This document shows, in pieces, positions 20,390 to 29,065 of a stretch of DNA of 64,000 nucleotides. Numbering within the stretch: position 1 is the stretch's first letter; every line of letters begins with the position of its first letter. The notes beneath the pieces are model-generated. The model was given only the letters and a program-made list of their open reading frames with translations. It made no database searches and was not told where the DNA came from. The position numbers and the translations under genes were made by a program. The DNA is from Corynebacterium sp. (GTDB lineage Bacteria > Actinomycetota > Actinomycetes > Mycobacteriales > Mycobacteriaceae): contig NZ_JAUNKC010000015.1 in assembly GCF_030532965.1 (NCBI RefSeq), positions 1 through 64,000 on the forward strand, written 5' to 3'.

Positions 20390-20740
20390 GCCCAATCACT
20401 ATCGACGAAATCACCTGCACCGCGGTTGGCATCGCCGGTATCGACACGGTACCCAATGCCATCAACGCCGACATGGAAGCAGAACGGCACCGTGAAGCAA
20501 CCAAAACAGCCCGGCGTGCAGAACCTACCGCGCAACGCCAAGGACTACACGCTGTCGGAGAGCGGAGTTACCGACGCCTGTCGCTATTGGGGGTAACGAT
20601 AGGCGTCGTCCCCCAGTTCATTTGTTCGAATAATTTTAGGAAGTTTTTCTACCTGTCGAAAGAGGCTTGCTCGGTCTGTGCTCAGTCTGCGTTCCGTACA
20701 AGAAGGTACGACATGGGGACAACAAGGGACGACTTATAAA
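20390..20740 (+). other. region with coding-like bias but no clear gene; one hairpin
   Basis: From 20390 to about 20560 the third codon positions in frame 1 are GC-rich (reading ITIDEITCTAVGIAGIDTVP), and a second frame is open to 20596, yet neither has a ribosome site. It may be the tail of the small membrane gene after a frameshift, or decaying sequence. A hairpin with arms at 20573-20583 and 20597-20607 closes it. Confidence 0.3.
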
Positions 20741-20755
20741 TGGGGTTGAGTGAGA

Positions 20756-20792
20756 AAAACACCCGCTAAAAGTGTGTTTTAGCAGGTGTTTT
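20756..20792. terminator. strong hairpin, terminator-like
   Basis: 16-base arms at 20756-20771 and 20777-20792 pair with one mismatch around a five-base loop and are flanked by A and T tracts, so they can work in both directions. The hairpin lies just after the tRNA gene in its own sense. Confidence 0.75.
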
Positions 20793-20797
20793 GGCGG

Positions 20798-20870
20798 AGC
20801 CGCCTAGGGGAATCGAACCCCTGACCTTTTCATTACGAGTGAAGCGCTCTACCGACTGAGCTAAGGCGGC
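20798..20870 (-). tRNA. tRNA-Thr (anticodon CGT)
   Basis: On the minus strand the sequence folds as a complete cloverleaf: acceptor arms GCCGCCT and AGGCGGC, D-arm with AGCTCAGTCGGTAGAGC, anticodon loop CTCGTAA with anticodon CGT at 20835-20837, and a T-arm with GGTTCGATTCC. CGT reads ACG codons, hence threonine. The CCA end is not encoded. It stands between a terminator hairpin and holB. Confidence 0.95.
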
Positions 20871-20934
20871 ACGAACAAAATGTTCAAGCGGTGATTCTAC
20901 AACAGTTGAGTGGTGTTTTTACAAACCGCTGGGG

Positions 20935-22137
20935 TTAGCGGATGTTACATGCTTTTCGGATTCGTCCTACCATTGCGTCCATGGCGGCTTCCGGCCGGAC
21001 GTTTTTATTGATGTCACTGCGGCATTGTTGAATCGCCTCAATACAGGTGAGGAGGTTTTCCGGCCCGATTGTGGCTAGCTCATCAGCCAGCGGTGTCATG
21101 TCCGGGTGGATGGCGGAAACTTCCGCGCCGGTGGCCCGCATGAGGGCGTCGCGGTACAGCCCCATGAGGTCGACGAGTTGCATGTCGAGGGTGTCGCGGC
21201 GCGCGCGGGTTTCCCGCAGTGATTGTTGTTTTTCGAGTTCTTTCAGTTGGGTGGCGCTGCCCTTGAGGGCTTTTTGGGCACCTTTACCCCGTGCCCCCAT
21301 GCCGAGTGCGGTGCGTAGCTTTTCCAGTTCTTTTTCGTTTTCTTCAGCCAGCATGCTTTTAGCTTCTTCGGTGGCGCTTTTCACCAGGGCGCCAACCGCT
21401 TGAAATGCTTCCGAGCCGTGGAAGATCAGTTCCGCCAGGTTGAGGATATTGGCGCGTCTGATTTGCGATTCTTTGTGGTGGGCGAGGTGCCGGGCGCGGC
21501 CGATGTGGTTGCCAGAGGCCGCGGCGGCGAGTTTCGCCACGTTTTCGCTGATGTCGCTTTCACTCATGAGGACGGCGGCGACTTCGTCGATAGACGGTTG
21601 CGGGACGTACACGTGGCGGGACCTAGACAGCAGGGTGGGAATGATGTCGGTGGGGTCGGTGGAGGGGGCGCACAGCATGATGACGGTGTGGGCGGGTGGT
21701 TCCTCAACGGTTTTGAGGAGTGTGTTGGCTGCTTCGTTGGTGAGTCGATCGGCATTGTCCAAGATGACGATGCGCCACTTGCCGACGGTCGGCAGCATCG
21801 CGGCGGGGGTTACGACCCCGACCCGCATGGCGTCGACGCCGATGCTGAGTTCGCGGGGGGCGATGTGGACGACATCGGTGTGGGCACCCGCCCGGGTTTT
21901 TTGGCATTGTTCGCATTCCCCGCAGCCGACGATGGTGGGGTGGGTGCATTCCAGCGCGGCGGCGAAGGCGACGGCGGCGGTGGAGCGTCCGGAACCTGGC
22001 GGGCCGGTGAATAGCCATGCGTGGGTCATTGCGCTGCCGCCGACGCCGGTGCGGGCGGCCTGGGCGGCGGTTCGCAATGTTGCTGCAACTTGTTGTGCGA
22101 TCCCCATGCGGGTGAAGATGTCGGTACTCACGCCCAC
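20935..22137 (-). CDS. holB: DNA polymerase III subunit delta'
   Basis: Clamp-loader subunit, 400 residues, GTG start. Residues 41-60 hold a degenerate Walker A, FTGPPGSGRST, with Arg where catalytic loaders have Lys, consistent with delta' not hydrolysing ATP. Four cysteines at 64, 72, 75 and 78 (CxxC-type) form the zinc site. IVILDNADRLTNEAANTLLKTVEEPP is the Walker B/sensor region, and LLSRSRHVYVP follows. A charged, Lys/Glu-rich helical insert lies near 270-310. It stands next to a tRNA gene and diverges from the adenylate cyclase, as in other corynebacteria. Confidence 0.92.
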   Translation of the reverse strand: MGVSTDIFTRMGIAQQVAATLRTAAQAARTGVGGSAMTHAWLFTGPPGSGRSTAAVAFAAALECTHPTIVGCGECEQCQKTRAGAHTDVVHIAPRELSIGVDAMRVGVVTPAAMLPTVGKWRIVILDNADRLTNEAANTLLKTVEEPPAHTVIMLCAPSTDPTDIIPTLLSRSRHVYVPQPSIDEVAAVLMSESDISENVAKLAAAASGNHIGRARHLAHHKESQIRRANILNLAELIFHGSEAFQAVGALVKSATEEAKSMLAEENEKELEKLRTALGMGARGKGAQKALKGSATQLKELEKQQSLRETRARRDTLDMQLVDLMGLYRDALMRATGAEVSAIHPDMTPLADELATIGPENLLTCIEAIQQCRSDINKNVRPEAAMDAMVGRIRKACNIR

Positions 22138-22198
22138 TAGATTATTAGGTACTGTTGCCTAATGTGTACCCCCGTTTCTTCTTCAGGTGGTTAAAGTA

Positions 22199-23728
22199 GT
22201 GATCATGCAGAGAATGTGGCAGGTCATCCGATGGTTGGCAAAGTCGTCGTGGCCACTTTATACAGCGACGGTTTTGGGGTCGAACATTTTCGCTGCGGTT
22301 TTCATTATTTTGTTTTTGAAATACGTTTTACCGCTGCCTGATGTTGGGATTTTTCCTGCTAGTGCTAGCTTGCCGACGGTCGGCGCGATCTACACATCCG
22401 TCGCCGTTGTTGTCTGCGCTGTTATCACGTTCATTTTGTTCCGGCCGGTTTTAGATTGGCAACGCGATCCCGATAGCCACGATCCCAACATGGTGCGGAT
22501 TTTGGTGATGCGCATTCCGTTCTATCAGACGATATTGAGCGTGGTGGTGTGGGTTATCGGAATCATTATTGCCACGGCGGTGGCCGCCCAGGCTTCCAGC
22601 AGGTTGGCGTTGGTTATTGGGGTTTCCACCACCTTGGCGGGTTTGGTGATGTGCCTTATCACCTATCTTGAGGCGGAACGTCTCATGCGCCCGATTGCAG
22701 CGACGGCGTTGGCTCGCCGGTTTGAGGATTCGACCCTGGAGCCGCCGATTACGCAGCGTCTGCGGTTGACATGGGTGCTCACCTCAGCTGTTCCTATTTT
22801 GAGCATTTTGTTACTGCTGTTGGGTCACCGTAACGGCATTTTCCCCGGCCCATTGTCGATGCTGATACCGGCGATGATGATTATGTGCGCCGCCGCCTTG
22901 GTCGCGGGTTTTTTGGGCACCACTTTGGTCGTGATGAGCGTGGTAGACCCCATTGTGGAATTGCAGTCAGCGATTAACCGGGTGCGGCGCGGCGACACTG
23001 ATGTTGAGGTCGATATTTACGACGGTTCCGAGTTGGGTGTGCTCCAAGCCGGTTTCAATGAAATGATGCGGGGGCTTCGGGAACGCCAGCGGGTGCGGGA
23101 CATCTTCGGCCGCTACGTCGGCAATGAAGTCGCGCGGCGTGCATTGGAGGAGCGACCGGAATTAGGTGGTGAGGATCGCGAGGTAGCGGTGATTTTCGTC
23201 GACGTTATCGGGTCTACGACCTTTGCGGTCAGCCACGAACCGGAGGAAGTGGTGGAGGAGCTGAATAAGTTCTTCGAGCACGTGGTTGAGGTGGTGCACC
23301 GCAATAAGGGGATTATTAATAAATTCCAGGGCGATGCCGCCCTTGCGGTTTTCGGCGCGCCGATCACGCTTTCCGACGCCACCGGCCACGCGTTGCAGGC
23401 CGCCCGCGAGTTGCGGCACGAGCTCAAGGGTTTACGGCTCCAGGCGGGTATTGGGGTTGCGGCGGGGCATGTGGTCGCGGGCCATATTGGTGGACACGAT
23501 CGGTTTGAATACACGGTGATCGGCGATGCGGTTAATACGGCAGCCCGGTTGACGGAAATAGCTAAAGATACTCCCGGTCGGGTGCTGACCAATGCGGCCA
23601 CCTTGGCAAAGGCTAACGAGGCGGAGCAGGCGCGCTGGACGTTGATGAAGTCGGTGGAGTTGCGTGGGCGTAACATGATGACGCAGATCGCTCGCCCGAT
23701 CAGGCCGACGCTGGCGGATCTTTCATAA
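22199..23728 (+). CDS. cyaB: membrane class III adenylate cyclase with HAMP domain
   Basis: About 509 residues. Six hydrophobic segments fill the first ~240 residues, a HAMP-like linker follows (DPIVELQSAINRVRRGDTDVEV), then the cyclase catalytic domain: VIFVDVIGSTTFA carries the first metal Asp, NKFQGDAALAVFG the second, and YTVIGDAVNTAARL the transition-state region. It produces cAMP, which in corynebacteria acts through the CRP-type regulator GlxR (family knowledge). AGGTGG at 22185-22190 favours the GTG at 22199; ATG at 22205 is also possible. Confidence 0.9.
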   Translation: MIMQRMWQVIRWLAKSSWPLYTATVLGSNIFAAVFIILFLKYVLPLPDVGIFPASASLPTVGAIYTSVAVVVCAVITFILFRPVLDWQRDPDSHDPNMVRILVMRIPFYQTILSVVVWVIGIIIATAVAAQASSRLALVIGVSTTLAGLVMCLITYLEAERLMRPIAATALARRFEDSTLEPPITQRLRLTWVLTSAVPILSILLLLLGHRNGIFPGPLSMLIPAMMIMCAAALVAGFLGTTLVVMSVVDPIVELQSAINRVRRGDTDVEVDIYDGSELGVLQAGFNEMMRGLRERQRVRDIFGRYVGNEVARRALEERPELGGEDREVAVIFVDVIGSTTFAVSHEPEEVVEELNKFFEHVVEVVHRNKGIINKFQGDAALAVFGAPITLSDATGHALQAARELRHELKGLRLQAGIGVAAGHVVAGHIGGHDRFEYTVIGDAVNTAARLTEIAKDTPGRVLTNAATLAKANEAEQARWTLMKSVELRGRNMMTQIARPIRPTLADLS

Positions 23729-23944
23729 AATTCACGATCTCCGCGCCCCTAAAACCCCGGTTTGGGGGTTGCGCGTCATTCCGCCGTTTTCGGTGCGTAG
23801 CGCATATTTTGCCGCTTTTCGACGCCCGACGGGCTACCTGTTGCCAAGATTACAACGGATAGACAAAGTGGAACCGCACATTTTACCCTTTTATTTATTC
23901 GGTCTTTATTCCAAAAAGACCATAAATTTAGAAAGGGTTTTCTG

Positions 23945-25930
23945 GTGACTCCCACATTAAAACCAACCGATCATCCGATTCGGGAATTAACAATTCGAGG
24001 CATCATTCTCGGTGGCCTCATCACGTTGGTCTTCACCGCAGCCAATGTGTATTTGGGATTGAAAGTTGGTCTTACGTTTGCCACCTCCATCCCGGCGGCT
24101 GTCATTTCGATGGCCGTATTACGGAAATTTCGAAACCATTCGGTGGTGGAAAACAATATTGTGCAGACAATCGCCTCTGCCGCCGGAACATTATCCGCCA
24201 TCATTTTCGTGCTTCCCGGCCTGGTCATGATCGGTTTCTGGACCGGTTTCCCCTATTGGACCACCACGGCAGTTTGCGCGATTGGCGGCATTCTGGGAGT
24301 CATGTATTCCATTCCGCTTCGCCGGGCATTGGTCACTGGTTCCGACCTCCCCTACCCGGAGGGCGTTGCCGCGGCTGAGGTGCTCAAGGTTGGCGATGAT
24401 TCCGCTGACGCAGCGGGTGCGGAAGAAAACCACCGGGGCTTGATGGTAATCATCATCGGCGGCGTCGCCTCCGCCGGTTATGCCCTGTTAGCTGCGATGA
24501 AAGCGGTAGCGGGCGGAATTTCCTACCCGTTTAAATTCCTATCCGGCGGCACCATGGTTGGTGCGTCGTTATCCCTGGCCTTGATCGGTGTCGGCCACTT
24601 AGTAGGTGTCGGCGTGGGTATCGCGATGATTGTCGGGCTCCTCATTTCTTATGGGGTGCTCTTACCAACGTTAAGCGCCGACGCATTAAGCGAGCCTGGT
24701 GCTGATTTGGCCGAAGTGGTCAGCACGACGTTTTCCAGTGAGGTGCGATTCATTGGCGCTGGTGCGATGGCGGTGGCCGCAGTTTGGACGTTGCTGAAGA
24801 TCATCGGCCCCATCGTCAAGGGCATTAAGGACTCCTTAGCCTCCTCGAAGCTGCGTCATGATGGTGCCGAGGTTCCGCTGACGGAACGCGACATCCCCTT
24901 CAATATCGTCGTCGGGGTCATATTGGCTGCAATGTTGCCGGTGGGCGCGCTGTTGTACTTGTTCATTAACGTCTCGGAGATTTCCCACCACACCACCACG
25001 TTGGTGATTTTGAGCGTGATCTTCGTCCTGCTCATTGGCCTTATCGTCGCCTCGGTGTGCGGTTATATGGCGGGGCTTATCGGCGCGTCCAATTCGCCTA
25101 TTTCCGGTGTGGGAATCATCGTGGTTCTTTCCGCAGCCTTGCTTATTAAGGCGGTTACCGGCAATGAGTCCGACACGAATGCCACTGCATTGGTTGCTTA
25201 TACGTTGTTCACGGCGGCTGTCGTTTTCGGTATCGCCACGATTTCCAACGACAACCTCCAGGATCTAAAGACCGGACAGTTAGTGAACGCCACGCCGTGG
25301 AAGCAGCAGGTGGCGCTGGTTATCGGTGTGCTTTTCGGCTCGGTTGTCATCCCACCGGTTCTGCAATTAATGCTCACCGGCTTTGGTTTTGCCGGAATGG
25401 AAGGCGCGGGATCCGAAGCCCTGGCCGCACCGCAGGCAGCGCTGCTTTCCAGCGTCGCCAACGGAATTTTCGGCGATTCGCTGGACTGGAACCTCATCGG
25501 GCTTGGTGCCCTCATTGGCGTCGCCGTGATTGTCATCGACGAAGTCCTGCGTAAGGCCACGGGCAACAAGTTCTACCTGCCACCGCTGGCGGTTGGCATG
25601 GGCATGTACCTGCCCATCGCCCTGACGTTAATGGTCCCGATCGGTGCATTCGCTGGCTTGGCATACAACAAGTGGGCCGCTTCCCGACCTAATCCGGAAT
25701 CAGCAACTCGGATGGGCACATTGTTAGCCACCGGCTTGATCGTCGGGGAATCCCTCTTCGGCGTGGTCCTGGCCGCGATCATCGGTGCCACCGGCTCCGA
25801 CGAGCCACTGGGACTATTTGATTTCGGCAAGGCGACTGACATTATCGGCATCGTCGTTTTCGCGGCCGTCGGATTCGGCTTGTATCAATGGTTAAAGGCG
25901 TCTCAGTCTAAAACCGAAACCGTGCGCTAA
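23945..25930 (+). CDS. OPT-family oligopeptide transporter
   Basis: 661 residues from a GTG with GAAAGGG upstream, with about 15 hydrophobic segments. The N-terminal LTIRGIILGGLITLVFTAANVYLGLKVGLTFATSIPAAVI block, DLPYPEGVAAAEVLKVGD and the later MAGLIGASNSPISGVGI are signatures of the OPT superfamily (oligopeptide or metal-chelate proton symporters). Substrate is not evident; oligopeptides or iron-siderophore complexes are both known in this family. Monocistronic, with a large imperfect hairpin after the stop (25939-25988). Confidence 0.9.
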   Translation: MTPTLKPTDHPIRELTIRGIILGGLITLVFTAANVYLGLKVGLTFATSIPAAVISMAVLRKFRNHSVVENNIVQTIASAAGTLSAIIFVLPGLVMIGFWTGFPYWTTTAVCAIGGILGVMYSIPLRRALVTGSDLPYPEGVAAAEVLKVGDDSADAAGAEENHRGLMVIIIGGVASAGYALLAAMKAVAGGISYPFKFLSGGTMVGASLSLALIGVGHLVGVGVGIAMIVGLLISYGVLLPTLSADALSEPGADLAEVVSTTFSSEVRFIGAGAMAVAAVWTLLKIIGPIVKGIKDSLASSKLRHDGAEVPLTERDIPFNIVVGVILAAMLPVGALLYLFINVSEISHHTTTLVILSVIFVLLIGLIVASVCGYMAGLIGASNSPISGVGIIVVLSAALLIKAVTGNESDTNATALVAYTLFTAAVVFGIATISNDNLQDLKTGQLVNATPWKQQVALVIGVLFGSVVIPPVLQLMLTGFGFAGMEGAGSEALAAPQAALLSSVANGIFGDSLDWNLIGLGALIGVAVIVIDEVLRKATGNKFYLPPLAVGMGMYLPIALTLMVPIGAFAGLAYNKWAASRPNPESATRMGTLLATGLIVGESLFGVVLAAIIGATGSDEPLGLFDFGKATDIIGIVVFAAVGFGLYQWLKASQSKTETVR

Positions 25931-26179
25931 CCACGGTTGATTGCCCAGGTTTTCATAACCAGGCTATGCGGGAAGGATCTGGGCAATCCACCCACACAGG
26001 GGAAAATGTTTTGCTACTTATTGTTATTTCTTGCAAATAGCTTAAAGGGGATAACCCAAGGCTGAAATCTGCCCTAAATCCGCTATAAAAGTCGCTAGAA
26101 ACAGCGTTTTCCGCTATTCCTCTTCACTAGCCTCTATGGGTGTTAACTCCGCTTCCCCAACCTTTGGAGATTTACGCCC

Positions 26180-28048
26180 ATGTTCACGCTTTCTACCCGG
26201 AAATGGTTGGCCATCGCCGCCGCATCTAGCCTGGTTATCGCCCCATTATCAGCACCGCTGGCAGCAGCACAATCTTCCGAGGGGCTTTTAGATCGCCTAA
26301 GTTCCAGCAGCAGTAGCTCCCGCTCGCATTCGACACCGCAGCATAAGGCTCCGGGGTCGCCGTCCATCAATCGCACTGCTCACGAAGCCACCCCAGCCAT
26401 CAGCCCAGAGCAGGCCGTCGAAAAGCTCGGGCTAGAACCGGCACAGACCCGCACTGCGGCAACGATCGCCGAGGCAGCAACGTTGCCCGCCGATAAAGAC
26501 CACATCGTCGTCACTGACGGGCATTCGCATGTGCATTTCGAGCGTGGTGTCGATAAGGCCGCAGGCGCCTACGCCACCATCGACGTCGCAGGTCAAACCT
26601 ATGGTGCGAAACCCAAAGACGGCGTTTCCATGATTGCTTTTGCCGACAGCGGCGACGTTGCAAGCGCGCTACAGGAAGCTGTCGACGTCGCAGCTAAAGC
26701 GGGTACCGGCGTCACCCTGGGCGCGGGGAAGGAATACAAACCGTCCAAGCGAATCGTCATCCCCCACAACCTGGCCTATTTCAACGGCAATGGGGCGCGC
26801 ATCATTTCGGAGATTCATACTCCTAGTTTTCAGGAAGTAAGCAGCGTCATCGACATCGCACGCGGCACGACGGGCACCAAAATTTCGGATTTCACGCTTG
26901 ATCTACAACATGGCCAGTTCACCCGAGGCATCGCCGCCGACGGGGTAAGCGACATCGAAATCAGCAATATCGTGATGGACAACGTCTTCTACCGGGGTAT
27001 TCAACTATCTGCCGACTCCGGGGATCTGCGCGACATTGTTATGCACAACAACACCATCAACAACCAAGTAGGCGAAGCCCATACAAAAGGCCACTGCATC
27101 TCCATCGCGGTATCCGCCCGCCGCACCGAACCGGACACTCACTTCAATAACAGCCCGAGCCCCATCTGGGATCGCTACGTAACCGACGGCACGGTAAGCC
27201 CCAATACTTTTGAAGCTTCAGGATTGAAAGTCACCGACAACAAGATTCATGGCGGCTACTACGGGTTGAGCTTCTCCGGGGTGACCAACTCCACCGTTTC
27301 TGGAAATTCGATTACCGCCAATACGCGCAATATTTCCATGCAGAATAACAGCAGTACAAACGTCGTGGAATCGAATGACCTAAGCGATAGCTTCTCCTCC
27401 AGCATTCACATCGCATACAATTCCGACGACAATCAGGTGCGCAACAATACGGTCACCACCAGCACCTCCACCGGCCAAGGCCTACTTCAGGCGTATCAAG
27501 CAAGTAACGGCAACTCGTTTACCGATAACACGGTCACGGTCACTGGCAACAATATCCCTAGCTGGATTTTGTATGTGGGCACGGATTCCTCCAATACCAC
27601 GTTCACCGGAAACACCATTACCGGCGGGGCCCGTAAAGCAGTGGTCGGCATCGAGTCTGTTTGGGATGGTGATTCCGCGCGCACCAACCTGCCCGACAGT
27701 CGGCCACACAACCCCCATGCATATATGGGCGGCGGTTCCGTACCTAATCCGGTGGATGGCGCAATGACCGTGTATAACGGCGGACGCGGCCCGCTGACCG
27801 ACATCACCGTCACTAACAACACCTTTACTCCAAAGAATTCGGCCGCCCCGCTGGTTTATGTTGGCGCCGATGTCTCTGCTGGCCGCGACGGCAAGCAAAA
27901 GTTCATTGGAAATGTCACCGGTGTTGATATCAGCAATAACACCGTTGTTGGCGAGGAATACTCCGAGGAGATCGTCACCCACAGCGGCTCGTTGCCCGCT
28001 GTTGGTGCCGCCACTATTGATTTCGACGATAATAGCGTTTCTCGATAA
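26180..28048 (+). CDS. secreted right-handed beta-helix protein
   Basis: 622 residues. A signal peptide (about 1-33, ending AAA) precedes a low-complexity Ser/His/Pro stretch. From about 140 the protein is a series of short N-rich rungs with patterns such as VTDNKIHGG, VSGNSITANTRNISMQNN and VRNNTVTTSTST, typical of pectate-lyase-like parallel beta-helices. SxLQEAVDVAAKAGTGVTLGAG at the start of the helix is the usual capping segment. Such proteins bind or cleave polysaccharides; no catalytic set can be assigned. No sorting signal or C-terminal helix, so it is probably released. Confidence 0.85.
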   Translation: MFTLSTRKWLAIAAASSLVIAPLSAPLAAAQSSEGLLDRLSSSSSSSRSHSTPQHKAPGSPSINRTAHEATPAISPEQAVEKLGLEPAQTRTAATIAEAATLPADKDHIVVTDGHSHVHFERGVDKAAGAYATIDVAGQTYGAKPKDGVSMIAFADSGDVASALQEAVDVAAKAGTGVTLGAGKEYKPSKRIVIPHNLAYFNGNGARIISEIHTPSFQEVSSVIDIARGTTGTKISDFTLDLQHGQFTRGIAADGVSDIEISNIVMDNVFYRGIQLSADSGDLRDIVMHNNTINNQVGEAHTKGHCISIAVSARRTEPDTHFNNSPSPIWDRYVTDGTVSPNTFEASGLKVTDNKIHGGYYGLSFSGVTNSTVSGNSITANTRNISMQNNSSTNVVESNDLSDSFSSSIHIAYNSDDNQVRNNTVTTSTSTGQGLLQAYQASNGNSFTDNTVTVTGNNIPSWILYVGTDSSNTTFTGNTITGGARKAVVGIESVWDGDSARTNLPDSRPHNPHAYMGGGSVPNPVDGAMTVYNGGRGPLTDITVTNNTFTPKNSAAPLVYVGADVSAGRDGKQKFIGNVTGVDISNNTVVGEEYSEEIVTHSGSLPAVGAATIDFDDNSVSR

Positions 28049-28359
28049 CGCTGGTTTCGATACCACTTTTCACCTGATTTCACCGCACTTCTCCGGAAAA
28101 AGCGGCGAATTTCAGGTGATTTTTATTTTCTTAATAGATACACACGCAATGAATGCCTATGTGAATATTTCCCATTTCACATGTTGGTAAATCTGCAAAA
28201 ATACTGCAATCTGGGATTTTATCAATAAAAATCAGCCATTTCCGCCGCTTTACTGACAGTCTTTTTCACATTTTCTCCGCTTTTCTCAAAACAAAAGAAT
28301 ATGAAACTTTAAGCGATTTTCCATTGAATTCATGACTTTCTATCTTTACAATTGGGGTC
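28049..28359. other. 311-bp AT-rich spacer
   Basis: Contains no gene-like frame. A weak hairpin follows the beta-helix gene near 28075-28125. The AT-rich stretch before 28360 probably holds the promoter for the small peptide gene. Confidence 0.35.
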
Positions 28360-28488
28360 ATGGGTTCAGTAACTACATTTGTTGAAAGTATGGTCAATGG
28401 CATTGGCGGTCTCATCGTCACTGTCGTAAAGTTTGCAGTCAACGCAGTTGACACTGTTACAAGCAAGTTGAGCAGCCTTTCCTCATAA
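28360..28488 (+). CDS. 42-residue amphipathic peptide, porin- or modulin-like
   Basis: The ATG at 28360 opens a compact gene for a peptide without a signal sequence: it begins MGSVTTFVESMVNGIGGLIV, continues through TVVKFAVNAVDTVTSKLSS, and is strongly amphipathic with near-zero net charge. Codon use is regular. A hairpin follows at 28501-28515 and a strong terminator at 28575-28616. Small leaderless helical peptides form the PorA/PorH cell-wall channels of corynebacteria, and the sequence style also recalls staphylococcal beta-type phenol-soluble modulins. Neither relation is shown by sequence identity I can demonstrate. Confidence 0.6.
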   Translation: MGSVTTFVESMVNGIGGLIVTVVKFAVNAVDTVTSKLSSLSS

Positions 28489-28574
28489 GGAAAGCGTTTC
28501 AGCGGGATTCCCGCTAAAACACCGCTCATCGTAATAGTGTGATGCAAACCTAGTGTTTTAACACTAAAGGCGAG

Positions 28575-28616
28575 AAGGCACCACGTGATCGTGGTGCCTT
28601 TCCTTTTTGTCTTTTT
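28575..28616 (+). terminator. strong intrinsic terminator
   Basis: aaggcaccacg (28575-28585) pairs perfectly with cgtggtgcctt (28590-28600) across a four-base loop and is followed by a T-rich run. It ends the transcript of the 42-residue peptide gene. Confidence 0.9.
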
Positions 28617-29065
28617 GCCCAACTCTCTTGATTGCAGCGGGTAGTTCTTGGCAGGAATGCGAATCCCGATTGACGTCATATAAGAGCTGAAATTAGGCGG
28701 ATTGGACGTTGCAGTCCAGCAATTATTCGGCCTGTCGGGGCGAGGCGTTGAAAGCAACTCGACCTTTAGGCGGTTGGAGGGTTGGTTTCGTGGACGACGG
28801 GAGCTAAAGGTCGAGTTGGAAAATGACCACTGCGTCGATCCGCGTTTTCACAGAGGGTTTTGCGGATCACGGCTTTGGAGAAATTGGGGCGGAAATGCAC
28901 CGCCCGTGCCATCGATGGGCCGAAGCCAACACGTTAGTTCTTCAGCGTCTTAGCTCGGCAGTGATGTGAGTTAGGAACCTAGTGTTGTTCGCTAAAGGCG
29001 AGATGACAGCACTGCCTTGATCGCCGTGGACAGTCCCCGCAGCAATGCGAATAACTCATTTCGCC
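28617..29065. other. 450-bp region without a gene; inverted and dispersed repeats
   Basis: The open frame at 28702-28953 has no start site. The region holds a perfect 15-bp inverted repeat (28755-28769 and 28804-28818) and, at 28976-29003, a second imperfect copy of the AACCTAGTGTT...CTAAAGGCGAGA motif found just before the terminator at 28575. It may be the residue of a duplicated peptide-gene unit or a structured RNA. Confidence 0.4.
28755..28818. repeat. 15-bp perfect inverted repeat
   Basis: caactcgacctttag at 28755-28769 and its reverse complement at 28804-28818, separated by 34 bp. No T-run follows directly, so it is not an ordinary terminator. Confidence 0.55.

Noticed and set aside
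28702..28953. An 83-codon frame in the repeat-bearing spacer
   Set aside because: It runs through the inverted repeat and has no start signal or coding bias.
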